Made by a program: the position numbers and the translations under genes
Shown: in pieces, positions 1-7,832 of the stretch
Numbering within the stretch: position 1 is the stretch's first letter
Layout: every line of letters starts with the position of its first letter
NCBI RefSeq assembly: GCF_020731285.1
Contig: NZ_JAJFOW010000017.1
Location: forward strand, 47,993-111,992
Reading direction: 5' to 3'
From: Cohnella baijiui
GTDB lineage: Bacteria; Bacillota; Bacilli; Paenibacillales; Paenibacillaceae
DNA: 64,000 bases
The notes under the pieces: generated by a model
Database searches by the model: none
Seen by the model: the letters and a program-made list of their open reading frames with translations, nothing else
Told to the model about the DNA's origin: nothing

Positions 1-764
1 ACGTCGAGAACAAATATACGAACTCGATCACCAAGCTGCAGACGGTCCGGTACTATATCGCCTTCCGCATCATGAAAGCGGCCGAGTCGTGGTTCGACAG
101 CGTCACCTGCCTGTCCGGCCCGCTGTCCTGCTACCGCAAAGATCTCATCCTGAAGCATGCGGACGCCTGGCTCGAACAGAAGTTCCTCGGCCAGCCCGCG
201 ACGTTCGGCGACGACCGCAGCATGACGAACTTCATTTTGAAGACACATCGGACGGCTTATCAGGATTCGGCGATCTGCTCGACGATCGTGCCGTCGAAGA
301 TGAGCGTGTTCCTGAAGCAGCAGATGCGCTGGAAGCGCTCTTGGCTGCGGGAATCGCTCCGCGCGGGCACGTTCATCTGGCGCAAGGAGCCGTTTATGGC
401 GCTGTTCTTTTACATCGGGCTCATCGTGCCTATCGCCGCGCCGATCATCGTGCTGTACAACCTCGGTTACGTCCCGCTCGCGTACGGCGTGTTTCCGGGG
501 ACGTTCCTGACGGGGCTCTTGATGATGGCGCTGCTAATGAGCCTGGCGCACCTTCTGTTCCGCAAGAGTCGGTTGTGGGTATTCGGATTCGTGTTCTGCC
601 TCTTCTATGAATTCGTGCTGCTTTGGCAGATGCCCGTCGCCTGGGTGACCTTTTGGAAGTCGACCTGGGGGACGCGGGAGACGCCGCAAGACATCGAAGC
701 GAAGAACCGAAAAGCCGCACGCAGGCGCAAAGTCAAAGAGAGCAAGCCGGGGCTCCCGCTGTAG
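1..764 (+). CDS. Family 2 glycosyltransferase, 3' part (hyaluronan/poly-GlcNAc synthase type)
   Basis: The gene enters from the left edge; reading frame 3 is open from base 3 to the stop, so the first ATG in frame (72) is internal. The remaining part has the acceptor-site GDDR motif and the QMRWKRSW block of processive GT2 enzymes (Q-x-x-R-W), followed by about four hydrophobic membrane segments and a basic C-terminal tail. Such enzymes polymerise a nucleotide-sugar into a beta-linked polysaccharide and export it through their own membrane channel. It lies 38 bases upstream of a deacetylase-fold gene and then a GH18 gene, which fits an exopolysaccharide operon. The sugar cannot be told from this fragment. 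Confidence 0.85.
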   Translation, partial: VENKYTNSITKLQTVRYYIAFRIMKAAESWFDSVTCLSGPLSCYRKDLILKHADAWLEQKFLGQPATFGDDRSMTNFILKTHRTAYQDSAICSTIVPSKMSVFLKQQMRWKRSWLRESLRAGTFIWRKEPFMALFFYIGLIVPIAAPIIVLYNLGYVPLAYGVFPGTFLTGLLMMALLMSLAHLLFRKSRLWVFGFVFCLFYEFVLLWQMPVAWVTFWKSTWGTRETPQDIEAKNRKAARRRKVKESKPGLPL

Positions 765-802
765 GGAGTCCCGTCAGATTCGCGAAGCGAGGAGAGGCAG
801 AC

Positions 803-2569
803 ATGGGTATTCGGCCAAAGCGCGCTGCCCTTGATTATCGCAAGAAAAACCGCCGCAAAGCCGTCAAAACGGTCCTTCAGCTGGCGATTTTATGCATCGT
901 GGGTTATGTACTGTTTCACGCGCTGGCGGACGTCAAGCGCTATGCCGAGCCGGATCGCGCCGCATGGCGCAGCGACAACGGCTTCGTCGCGCTGTCCTAC
1001 TTCGGCGTGAGCCGCTCGGGGACGCCGAAGCTGATGGCGAAGCGGCAGCTGGACGAGCAGCTTCGCACCTTGAAGGAGCAAGGCTACGTCACGATCTCCC
1101 AGCAGGACGTCCTGGACTATTATAAAGAGGGAAAAAAGCTGCCGGACAAGGCGCTGTTCCTCGCGTTCGAAGACGGGCGCAACGACTCGAGTCTGTTCGC
1201 GCAGCCGCTGCTGGAGAAGTACAACTTCAAAGCGACATTCCTCTCGTACGCCGACAAGATGGGGGACGGGCAGCGCAAATTCGTCCAACCCGGCGAAATG
1301 AAGAAAATGGCGAAGACGGGGTACTGGGAGCTCGGAAGCAACGGCTATCGGCTCTCGTATATCAACGTGTTCGACAGCGAGGGCCGCTTTCTCGGGATGA
1401 AAAACGAGGACGAGCTCCGCAACAAGATGAACGTGGACTACTACAACCACTACCTGATGGATTTTATCCGCGACGGCGACATGATTCCGACGGAAAACCG
1501 GCAGGAGATGGAGGCGCGGATCGGCGCCGACTACGCCAAGATGAAGCAGGTGTATACGGATAAGCTGGGCTACGTGCCGGGCGTTTATATGATCATGCAC
1601 GCCAACGCGATGCACCAAGGCATGAACCGGCTCGTCTCCGACGCGAACGACGCGAATATCCGGCAGATGTTCGCGATGCATTTCAACCGGGAAGGGAATG
1701 CCCTGAACAAGAAGGGCGACGATCTCTACGATCTGACGCGGGTGCAGCCTCAGGCTTACTGGTACACGAACCATCTGTTGATGAAGCTTCGGGAGGATAC
1801 CGGGAGGGAGATGAGCTTCGTCGTCGGCGACAAGCGGCGGGCCGAAGACTGGACCGTCGTCCGCGGCGCGGCGCAATTCATCGACGACCGCATCGCCCTC
1901 ACGTCGGAGCCGTCGGACGAAGGCTTGATGGTGCTCAAGAATAGCGCCGGAGAGCAGGACATCGCGCTGACCGCGACGCTCGGCGGCAATGTCGTCGGCA
2001 AGCAATCGCTGTACGTGCGATACGATCGCCGGCAGGAGACGTACGTACGGGTCACGTTGGCCAACAACCGGCTGATCGTCGAGCAGAAGAAAGCGGGTCA
2101 GGCCGCCGAAACGCTGCTGTCCCGCGAGCTCGACGAAGTGAAGTGGAAGGAAACCGATCTGACGCTGAACAAGGCGACGGTGTACGCGAGGGAACAGACG
2201 AAAACGCGGGACTTGACGGAAGAGCGGGAATATCCGATAAATATTAGTGACAAACGGAATATCCGGGTCGAGGTCCGGGGAGATCGGCTGCGCGTATCGG
2301 TGGACGGTGCCGTGCTGCTCGACGGCGCGGCGATCGACGGATCGATCGCGGCGGGCGAGGTGGCGTTGGCCTCGGCCCCGCACACGCAGAGCAAGCGGGA
2401 CGACATCTACGACGCCGTATTCGACGGCGTCAAGGTCGAGGCGATTGGCGCGGAGGGTAACAGCGAGGAAGTGCGCTATAGCAACCGGTTCTCCGGCGTG
2501 CGCAAGTGGATCGTCGAAACCGGGCGGACGTTCGACGCGGTCGTGGACTGGATGATCGAAACGTTCTGA
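803..2569 (+). CDS. Membrane-anchored polysaccharide-deacetylase-fold protein with degenerate active site
   Basis: 588 residues. The start at 803 is preceded by GAGGAGAGGC; the open frame extends further upstream but overlaps the glycosyltransferase. A basic N-terminus and one membrane segment (about residues 22-40) anchor it outside the cell. Residues 60-300 follow the NodB/PgaB-type layout, but the usual FDDG motif reads FEDG (122-125), and the region of the metal-binding His motif reads ELGSNGYRLSY (176-186) with no histidine. The C-terminal part (about 410-560) resembles a laminin-G-like sugar-binding sandwich. The family normally deacetylates GlcNAc polymers; this member has probably lost that activity and may bind or guide the polymer made by the neighbouring synthase (inference). 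Confidence 0.7.
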   Translation: MGIRPKRAALDYRKKNRRKAVKTVLQLAILCIVGYVLFHALADVKRYAEPDRAAWRSDNGFVALSYFGVSRSGTPKLMAKRQLDEQLRTLKEQGYVTISQQDVLDYYKEGKKLPDKALFLAFEDGRNDSSLFAQPLLEKYNFKATFLSYADKMGDGQRKFVQPGEMKKMAKTGYWELGSNGYRLSYINVFDSEGRFLGMKNEDELRNKMNVDYYNHYLMDFIRDGDMIPTENRQEMEARIGADYAKMKQVYTDKLGYVPGVYMIMHANAMHQGMNRLVSDANDANIRQMFAMHFNREGNALNKKGDDLYDLTRVQPQAYWYTNHLLMKLREDTGREMSFVVGDKRRAEDWTVVRGAAQFIDDRIALTSEPSDEGLMVLKNSAGEQDIALTATLGGNVVGKQSLYVRYDRRQETYVRVTLANNRLIVEQKKAGQAAETLLSRELDEVKWKETDLTLNKATVYAREQTKTRDLTEEREYPINISDKRNIRVEVRGDRLRVSVDGAVLLDGAAIDGSIAAGEVALASAPHTQSKRDDIYDAVFDGVKVEAIGAEGNSEEVRYSNRFSGVRKWIVETGRTFDAVVDWMIETF

Positions 2570-2586
2570 TCGGCGGGAAGGGACTG

Positions 2587-3672
2587 ATGGCATCGATGAG
2601 TTTGACGAAGCGGCGAAGGGCGGCCATTCTCGCCTCGGCGGGCGGGCTGATCTTGGCGGCAGGGACGCTGCTGGCCGCCGTGAAGTCGGACGCAATTGGC
2701 GCGGCGGAGCCGGCGAAAGTCCGGGCGGAAGCGCGCACCGCATGGCTCGCCGACTGGCAGTGGGAAGCCGGCGCGGCGGATTTGAAGGCGGCGGGAGAGC
2801 TGCAGAGCCTGCAAGTGTTCGCCGCGTATTTCGACGAGTCGGACCGGCTCGTGTTTACGCCTGAATTTCGCGAAGGGCTGCCCGCCATCCGCGATGCCGC
2901 TGCGTTAAACGGCACGAAGCATCTCGACCTGACGCTGGTCAACGATATTCTTTACGCGGACGGCTCCGAGAGCCAAAAGGACGCGGCGTTGGTGAGCCGG
3001 CTCGTGGCCAGCGACCAAAGCCGCACCAAGCATCTGAAGGACGTGCTGGCCGCGGTCGAGATGTACGGCTTCGACGGCGTGGAGCTGGACTACGAGAAGG
3101 TCAAGGATGCCGACTGGAATAAAGTGATCCGCTTTATCGCCGATTTGCAGGTGCATCTGAAAAACAGGGGCAAGACGCTCCGGGTCGTGCTGGAGACGCG
3201 GGCGCCGACCGATAAGGTGAAGCTGCCTGCCGGGCCGACGTACGTCATGATGGCTTACAATTTGTACGGCGGGCACAGCGGGCCGGGACCGAAAGCCGAC
3301 GAGGCATACGTCAAGCAGGTTGCCAAGCGGCTCGCCAAGCTGCCGGGCGACCCCTATGTCGCGCTGGCGGCCGGCGGCTTCGACTGGGGGCCTAGCGGCG
3401 ATGTGAAAGGCGTCACCGAACAGCAGGCGGCGCTGCTGGCCGAGCGCAGTATGAAGCCGCCAACCCGGGATGCCGCAAGCGGGAGCCTCCGCTTCGACTA
3501 CCTCGATGACGGTGGCGCCAAGCACACGGTTTGGTACGCGGACGGCGAGACGCTGTCCCGTTGGATCGCCGCCGCGAAGAGCGCCGGCCGCGGCAACATC
3601 GCGCTCTGGCGGCTCGGCGAGCTCGGCGACGGAACGCTGGCGATGTACGGGGTGCACGGCAAAGGCAATTAG
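2587..3672 (+). CDS. Secreted GH18-like glycoside hydrolase
   Basis: 361 residues starting at an ATG with GGGAAGGGA just upstream, 17 bases after the deacetylase-like gene, so very likely the same transcript. The N-terminus is a signal peptide or uncleaved anchor (residues 10-32). The GH18 signature FDGVELDYE lies at 162-170, with E170 as the expected proton donor, and a later VMMAYNLYG strand matches the M-x-Y motif of the fold. The family cleaves beta-1,4-GlcNAc polymers or related glycans. With a GT2 synthase and a deacetylase-fold partner upstream, a role in trimming or releasing an exopolysaccharide is likely. It is the last gene before a strong hairpin. Confidence 0.75.
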   Translation: MASMSLTKRRRAAILASAGGLILAAGTLLAAVKSDAIGAAEPAKVRAEARTAWLADWQWEAGAADLKAAGELQSLQVFAAYFDESDRLVFTPEFREGLPAIRDAAALNGTKHLDLTLVNDILYADGSESQKDAALVSRLVASDQSRTKHLKDVLAAVEMYGFDGVELDYEKVKDADWNKVIRFIADLQVHLKNRGKTLRVVLETRAPTDKVKLPAGPTYVMMAYNLYGGHSGPGPKADEAYVKQVAKRLAKLPGDPYVALAAGGFDWGPSGDVKGVTEQQAALLAERSMKPPTRDAASGSLRFDYLDDGGAKHTVWYADGETLSRWIAAAKSAGRGNIALWRLGELGDGTLAMYGVHGKGN

Positions 3673-3692
3673 CATACCGCTTCATTGCACGA

Positions 3693-3722
3693 AGAACCCC
3701 TTGGCCTGGGCCAAGGGGTTCT
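3693..3722 (+). terminator. Hairpin terminator after the exopolysaccharide genes
   Basis: A perfect 14-bp inverted repeat (arm AGAACCCCTTGGCC) with a two-base loop begins 20 bases after the GH18 stop. It is followed by only a short T-rich stretch, so it is a strong hairpin but not a textbook terminator. Confidence 0.75.
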
Positions 3723-3783
3723 AGTATTTCGTTCTCATCATGATTTCTTAGAAATCTCTAATCTACAAATCTCGCGTAATCCG

Positions 3784-3807
3784 GTTCGCTCCGGACGAGG
3801 AGGGTAA
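3784..3807 (+). promoter_or_regulatory. SigB-like promoter for the KGG stress gene
   Basis: GTTCGC at 3784-3789 and GGGTAA at 3802-3807 are separated by 12 bases. The general-stress sigma factor SigB of Bacilli recognises roughly GTTTAA, 12-14 bases, GGGWAW. The -10 element matches fully and the -35 partly. No good SigA promoter is visible in this gap. Confidence 0.45.
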
Positions 3808-3810
3808 GAT

Positions 3811-3835
3811 AAGGGTGCAACAACATTACACCCTT
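3811..3835 (+). promoter_or_regulatory. Inverted repeat in the leader of the KGG gene
   Basis: AAGGGTG (3811-3817) and CACCCTT (3829-3835) form a perfect 7-bp inverted repeat with an 11-base loop. It sits at the expected transcription start and ends just before the ribosome site AAGGAG. It could be an operator or a leader hairpin affecting translation; nothing in the sequence decides between these. Confidence 0.4.
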
Positions 3836-3851
3836 GAAGGAGTGATTCACA

Positions 3852-4061
3852 ATGGCACGTACAGAGCAAGACACCATGACGAGGCGAGAGGCCGGCCGGA
3901 TGGGTGGCGAAGCGACGGCAAGGACCCATGATCGGGATCACTACGAAGACATCGGACGCAAAGGCGGAGAGTCAAGGGGAGCAAACAGGCAATCGGACGA
4001 CCATCAAGGTCGAGGAAACACGCAGCGGGACGACCACGGCAGGTTCACCAGCGGGCGATAA
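3852..4061 (+). CDS. KGG-repeat general stress protein (GsiB/YmdF/con-10 type)
   Basis: 69 residues, very hydrophilic, with two copies of the stress-induced KGG repeat: a first around REAGRMGGEATA and a second around DIGRKGGES. Proteins with this repeat (PF10685 family) are small, disordered, hydration-type stress proteins made in stationary phase and during desiccation or salt stress; GsiB of Bacillus subtilis is under SigB. The start has AAGGAG ten bases upstream. The gene stands alone between terminators. The SigB-like promoter in front agrees with a stress role. Confidence 0.8.
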   Translation: MARTEQDTMTRREAGRMGGEATARTHDRDHYEDIGRKGGESRGANRQSDDHQGRGNTQRDDHGRFTSGR

Positions 4062-4063
4062 GT

Positions 4064-4383
4064 CGGGACGCGATCCGTTCCGTGACCGCTTTGCAGGCAG
4101 GCAGAGCTTATTTCGTATCACCCACGTGGAATAGGATGTGATTCCGTTGCAGCACAATAGAGGCAAAGCGCGGAAAGGCGAAGGCAAGCGAAGCCTCGCC
4201 GGCATCATGGCCACAGGGCTTGAATGACGATTGCACCGCCGCCATAGCCCTCACGATATAGAAGCGGGGCCGCATTACGGGCAACCGTTACATGAGCTTT
4301 CTGGCATCCGCGCTTTCGATAAAGGATGGGCCGACGAGCGGCGATCGCTCGCCCTCCCGTCCGGACGCAGCACCATGCAGATA
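4064..4383. other. Gap without a recognisable gene
   Basis: About 320 bases between the KGG protein and the hairpin before the PfpI gene. Short open frames on both strands have no ribosome site or recognisable product. I see no repeat or RNA motif here. Confidence 0.5.
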
Positions 4384-4420
4384 AGCAGGCCGCAGATCGT
4401 GCCGGTGCGGCCTGCTTTTC
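4384..4420 (+). terminator. Rho-independent terminator or attenuator upstream of the PfpI gene
   Basis: AGCAGGCCGCA (4384-4394) pairs perfectly with 4406-4416 over an 11-base loop and is followed by TTTTCT. It ends only 34 bases before the PfpI start, so it either closes the previous transcript or acts as an attenuator in the PfpI leader. Confidence 0.7.
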
Positions 4421-4453
4421 TCGTGGTTCCAACGAAGGAAGGAGTCGGGAACG

Positions 4454-4987
4454 ATGAAGCAAAGCGTGAAGAAAGTCGCCTTTTTGCTGGCGGATGGATA
4501 CGAGGATTCGGAAATGAAAAATCCATACGACGCGTTGATTGAAAACGGCAACGACGTCGACATTATCAGCACCCGCAAAGGCGCGGAGCTGAAGGGCAAG
4601 AAGGGCACGATTACTTATACCTCGCACCTCACGGCCTCCGAGGCGAACCCGGACGACTACGAAGCGGTCGTCATTCCCGGCGGCAAGTCGCCGGAAGCGC
4701 TGCGGGAGGATCCGGCCGTGATTGATTTCGTCGTCAAGGCGAACCAAAAGGGCCTTCCGATTTCGGCGATTTGCCACGGGCCGCAGGTGCTCGCGAAGGC
4801 GGGGCTGCTGCAAGGCAAAACGCTGACGAGCTACCCCGGCATTCGGGACGAGGTTGAGGCGGCGGGCGGCAAGTTCGTCGACCGCGAAGTCGTCGTGGAC
4901 GGCAACCTAATCACGTCCCGCGGGCCGCAGGACGAGCCGGCGTTTATCCGCGAGACGATCGACAAGCTGGGCGTATCCGCGTACTGA
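4454..4987 (+). CDS. DJ-1/PfpI family protein (YraA/PfpI type)
   Basis: 177 residues with GAAGGAAGGAG upstream. The nucleophile-elbow motif AICHGPQ places the reactive cysteine at C107 next to H108, and a conserved glutamate lies in the N-terminal GYEDSE segment (17-20). Length and motifs match the stand-alone PfpI/YraA/YhbO branch of the DJ-1 superfamily. Members have been described as stress-induced proteases, chaperones or deglycases acting on glyoxal-damaged proteins; which applies is not readable from sequence. The gene is monocistronic, bounded by hairpins on both sides. Confidence 0.9.
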   Translation: MKQSVKKVAFLLADGYEDSEMKNPYDALIENGNDVDIISTRKGAELKGKKGTITYTSHLTASEANPDDYEAVVIPGGKSPEALREDPAVIDFVVKANQKGLPISAICHGPQVLAKAGLLQGKTLTSYPGIRDEVEAAGGKFVDREVVVDGNLITSRGPQDEPAFIRETIDKLGVSAY

Positions 4988-5052
4988 CCGCCGTATCCGG
5001 CGAAAGATGGGACCGTTAAAGGTCCGGCCACGAAAGCGTGCAGTCAAAATGA

Positions 5053-5100
5053 AACAAACGGCCTTAGCCCCGATGGAAATTCGGTCTAAGGCCGTTTGTT
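5053..5100. terminator. Convergent terminator
   Basis: AACAAACGGCCTTAG (5053-5067) and its exact complement (5086-5100) form a 15-bp stem. It ends in TTTGTT on the plus strand and has a matching A-rich flank, so it can serve both the PfpI gene and the minus-strand VOC gene ending at 5135. Confidence 0.85.
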
Positions 5101-5134
5101 ATATGCGACGCGATGTTATTAAGGGGTATGCCGC

Positions 5135-5617
5135 TTAACTTTCGTATGCCTGCTTCAAAGCCTGGACATCGATTTTATCCATTCGCATCAGGGCTTCCGA
5201 AACCTTGCCTGCTTTCCGGGCATCTTTGTCTGCAAGGAGTTCGCCGAGGATCGCAGGAACGATCTGCCACGACAAGCCGAATTTGTCTTTCAGCCAGCCG
5301 CAACGGCCTGGTTTGCCCCCCTCGGCGGTAAGCTTCTCCCACAGTTCGTCGACTTCTTCCTGTGTTGCGCAGTTCACGAAGAACGAGACGGCCTCGTTGA
5401 ACTTGAATTGCGGACCAGCGTTTAACACCATGAACCGCTGTCCCTCCAATTCGAAAGTCGCGGACATCAGCGTCCCTTTCGGAAATGGCGCTCCATCACC
5501 ATAGCGGGTAACGTTCAACGTTTTTCCATTTTTGAACACCGAGTTGTAGAAATCGATGGCTTCCTCTGCGTTGTCATTGAACCACAAGAAAGGGGTAATT
5601 TTGTTTTGCAAGATCAT
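5135..5617 (-). CDS. VOC superfamily protein, PhnB-like
   Basis: 160 residues starting at an ATG preceded by GAGGAG. The N-terminus ITPFLWFNDNAEEAIDFY is the typical opening of PhnB-like or 3-demethylubiquinone methyltransferase-like VOC proteins, and the CGWLKDKFGLSWQIVP segment is the hallmark of the group. The fold is a beta-alpha-beta-beta-beta module related to glyoxalase I; members usually bind a metal or small ligand, but the reaction is not established. It lies 46 bases downstream of the SRPBCC gene on the same strand and probably belongs to the same transcript as the ArsR/SRPBCC pair. Confidence 0.85.
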   Translation of the reverse strand: MILQNKITPFLWFNDNAEEAIDFYNSVFKNGKTLNVTRYGDGAPFPKGTLMSATFELEGQRFMVLNAGPQFKFNEAVSFFVNCATQEEVDELWEKLTAEGGKPGRCGWLKDKFGLSWQIVPAILGELLADKDARKAGKVSEALMRMDKIDVQALKQAYES

Positions 5618-5662
5618 TCATCTCCTCAATTATGATTGTTTTCATTTTCGTTTCTTCTGTCC

Positions 5663-6169
5663 TTAAACGATGAATTGTCCGATCCTTTCGGCGAACTTGT
5701 CGAGCGACTGTTGCATGCCGAGAACGGCGAGTTTCGCCATTTGGCCCGGCTCCCATTCGTGTTCGGTGATCGTCAGTTCCGTCCGGGCGTCATCCAGGGC
5801 TTTGAATTCGATGACGAATTGAACCTCTTTCGGAAAATCCGGGGGCATGCCCACGTCAGCGGGATCGATCGGGTTGCCATGCGCATCGGACAGACTCTGT
5901 GTAAATTCAAGACGTTCTTCGGTCACGATCGTCGTATAGACGCCGGTGTTGTAGTAGATAGAGCTCCCTTGCTCTGGCGGCGCCTGCATGCAGAATAAAT
6001 ACTTGCCGCCCACACGAAAATCGATTTCGCAATGCGGCGAGGTATAGTTCGCGGGCCCCCACCAGAGCGGTACCAGCTTCGGATCCGTCCAGCCTTTCCA
6101 TACCCACTCGACAGGGATATCTAGTACTCGGGTGATCACGAGGTCTTGCTTGTTCGAATTAGGGCTCAT
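5663..6169 (-). CDS. SRPBCC/AHSA1-domain protein
   Basis: 168 residues. The start at 6169 follows GAGGAAT and overlaps the stop of the ArsR gene as TGATG, which points to translational coupling; a longer open frame runs into the ArsR gene. The sequence has the START-like AHSA1 layout: ITRVLDIPVEWVWKGWTDP at the N-terminus, WWGP, a central RVGGKY, and a C-terminal helix LDKFAERI. Such proteins form a hydrophobic ligand cavity. ArsR-SRPBCC pairs are common in Bacilli, but their ligand is generally unknown. Confidence 0.85.
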   Translation of the reverse strand: MSPNSNKQDLVITRVLDIPVEWVWKGWTDPKLVPLWWGPANYTSPHCEIDFRVGGKYLFCMQAPPEQGSSIYYNTGVYTTIVTEERLEFTQSLSDAHGNPIDPADVGMPPDFPKEVQFVIEFKALDDARTELTITEHEWEPGQMAKLAVLGMQQSLDKFAERIGQFIV

Positions 6170-6519
6170 CAGGATTCCTCCGGATCGGTTGGGGTTGTGG
6201 CGGCTTTCGCCATTTCTGCTTTCATGACGGCTTCGAATGTATCCAAGCGCCGGCTCCATCGCTGTCTCATGTTCCTGGACCAATCCTCGAATGCGAGCAT
6301 GGTACTCGTGTTGATCCGATACATGCGTTGCTGTGCCCTTTTTTCCACAATGATCAATTTCGCCTCGAGTAAAATCTTCAAATGCTTGGAGATGGCTTGC
6401 GGACTGACTTGGAATTGTTCGTGGATCTGAGATGCGGGAAGCTCTTCAATGTCGGCAAGCATATCAAGGATGCGGCGGCGTGTTGGATCTGCCAATGCGG
6501 AAAAGATATCGTTAGGCAT
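6169..6519 (-). CDS. ArsR-family transcriptional regulator
   Basis: 116 residues with GGAAAGGAAC before the ATG. The winged helix-turn-helix spans about residues 8-80: ALADPTRRRILDML, then the recognition region VSPQAISKHLKIL, then the wing VEKRAQQRMYRI. No cysteine-rich metal site is visible, so it belongs to the non-metal branch that is usually paired with SRPBCC proteins. It heads the minus-strand transcript ArsR-SRPBCC-VOC and probably represses it through the inverted repeat at 6611-6642. Confidence 0.9.
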   Translation of the reverse strand: MPNDIFSALADPTRRRILDMLADIEELPASQIHEQFQVSPQAISKHLKILLEAKLIIVEKRAQQRMYRINTSTMLAFEDWSRNMRQRWSRRLDTFEAVMKAEMAKAATTPTDPEES

Positions 6520-6610
6520 ACAGCTTGTTCCTTTCCCCCTCCTTTCTACAGATTTTCTTGTGAGGTTCGGTTTGATCTCGCGTTCGGCAGTTTGATTCTC
6601 AAGCTCATAT

Positions 6611-6642
6611 TAAACCATTTTGTTTATAAAGTAAATGGTTTA
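6611..6642 (-). promoter_or_regulatory. Operator-like inverted repeat overlapping the ArsR promoter
   Basis: TAAACCATTT (6611-6620) and AAATGGTTTA (6633-6642) are perfect 10-bp arms with a 12-base AT-rich spacer. On the minus strand a possible promoter, TTTACT, 17 bases, TAATAT, starts in one arm and runs past the other. That is the layout expected for ArsR autorepression. Confidence 0.6.
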
Positions 6643-6886
6643 TAAAAAATAATTCACATCAATCCCTGTTGGGCTAAGTGATTGATCATGGAAATTGAGA
6701 GCACAAAAACATCGCTTAATCGCTCAAATTCCTCGGTATTCGTGCTAGGGCACCGGGGATTCGGGCCCTTTTGTGTGCACGGTGGAAGTATTTTGTTCAA
6801 TCCTGTAGACGGCCATTTTATCATTTGCTACGCTTAGTGAATAAGGTTTACTATACAAAACTTTTTTCGCTAGGAGGATATGAAAC

Positions 6887-7648
6887 TTGGAAAAGAAGTA
6901 TTGGGTTCCAGCCTTGGAAAAAGCGAATGCCGTTCTTCGGCTCATCGCGGATCAACCGGGGAAACTTCGTTTGATCGATCTATCCAAAGTGACCGGAATC
7001 CACAAAAGCTCCATGTTTTCCTTGCTGCATACGATGGAATCGCTGAACTGGGCCGTATCCGAGAAGGATGGCACCTATTCTTTGGGATCGGCCATGGCTT
7101 CTTTCGGAAATGCGTTTTTCAAAAAGTTCAGTTTGATCGACCAGTTTGCCAAAGAAGCAAGACCGGTGGTGGAAAGGATTCGATTAACGGTTCAGCTGGG
7201 CAAATTGGAGGGGGACCAAGTGCTTTATCTGGCCAAGGAAGAAGCCGTTTCCCCCATCCGCCTCGTTTCGGAGCCGGGCATGCGAATTCCCGCTCACGCG
7301 ACCGCGCTTGGTAAAGTCATGTTGTCCGAACTGGACGAGGTTGAATGGAATGAACGGTTCCCGACCGGGAGATTAACCCCATTAACACCCAATACCATTT
7401 CGGACAGGTCATTGCTTTGGGCATCTTTACAGGAAATCAAGCGGCAGAAGTTCGCGTACGACCTGCAGGAATCGATACTCGGCTTTTGCTGCGTGGCTTC
7501 GCCTGTTCGCGATGAAACCGGAAGGGTCATCGCGGCGGTGAGCTGCTCGATGCCTTCGCATATGTGGGAGGAAAAAAAGGAAGACGCGCTGCGGGAAATC
7601 CAGCAATTGGCGGGCAAACTGAGCTTGAACCCCGAAAATGGCCTGTGA
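6887..7648 (+). CDS. IclR-family transcriptional regulator
   Basis: 253 residues from a TTG start. TAGGAGGATA gives an ideal nine-base spacing to TTG 6887, whereas the nearby ATG 6880 opens a wrong frame. Residues 1-65 form the winged helix domain (ALEKANAVLRLI, then LSKVTGIHKSSMFSLLHTM). Residues 80-250 form the effector domain, with the usual LVSEPGMRIPAHATALGKVML and the FCCVASPVRDETGRVIAAVS stretch. The gene sits directly upstream of a sugar-acid catabolic operon on the same strand, separated by a terminator. IclR proteins often control adjacent acid-sugar pathways, and the 22-bp palindrome at 7796 is its likely site. Confidence 0.9.
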   Translation: MEKKYWVPALEKANAVLRLIADQPGKLRLIDLSKVTGIHKSSMFSLLHTMESLNWAVSEKDGTYSLGSAMASFGNAFFKKFSLIDQFAKEARPVVERIRLTVQLGKLEGDQVLYLAKEEAVSPIRLVSEPGMRIPAHATALGKVMLSELDEVEWNERFPTGRLTPLTPNTISDRSLLWASLQEIKRQKFAYDLQESILGFCCVASPVRDETGRVIAAVSCSMPSHMWEEKKEDALREIQQLAGKLSLNPENGL

Positions 7649-7693
7649 AAGTCCGAAAGTCAGCCGTTCGTTCGATGATTAGCATACTAACGG

Positions 7694-7716
7694 GCGCTCC
7701 TTGGGGCGCGTTTTTT
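7694..7716 (+). terminator. Terminator after the IclR gene
   Basis: GCGCTCC and GGGGCGC pair with one G-T wobble over a two-base loop, followed by GTTTTTT. Confidence 0.8.
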
Positions 7717-7795
7717 CTGCGCGGTGTAATCCACCTGCATTGCGGAAAGAAGTTGGTTGGTTTATATTGGACTTAATAAGTTCATTATAATAAAT

Positions 7796-7817
7796 TTGGT
7801 TTATTATAATAAACCAA
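7796..7817 (+). promoter_or_regulatory. Perfect 22-bp palindrome, probable IclR operator
   Basis: TTGGTTTATTA followed immediately by its exact complement. Partial copies (TTGGTTTATATT at 7757 and TTATAATAAA around 7785) lie just upstream, and TATAAT at 7786-7791 could be a -10 element. The palindrome ends 15 bases before the first gene of the operon, so a bound regulator would cover the promoter or early transcript. Confidence 0.7.
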
Positions 7818-7832
7818 AGAGGCGGTGCGCCG

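Noticed and set aside
6741..6780. GC-rich hairpin with T run before the IclR gene
   Set aside because: Only five pairs form and the loop is long; not a convincing terminator.
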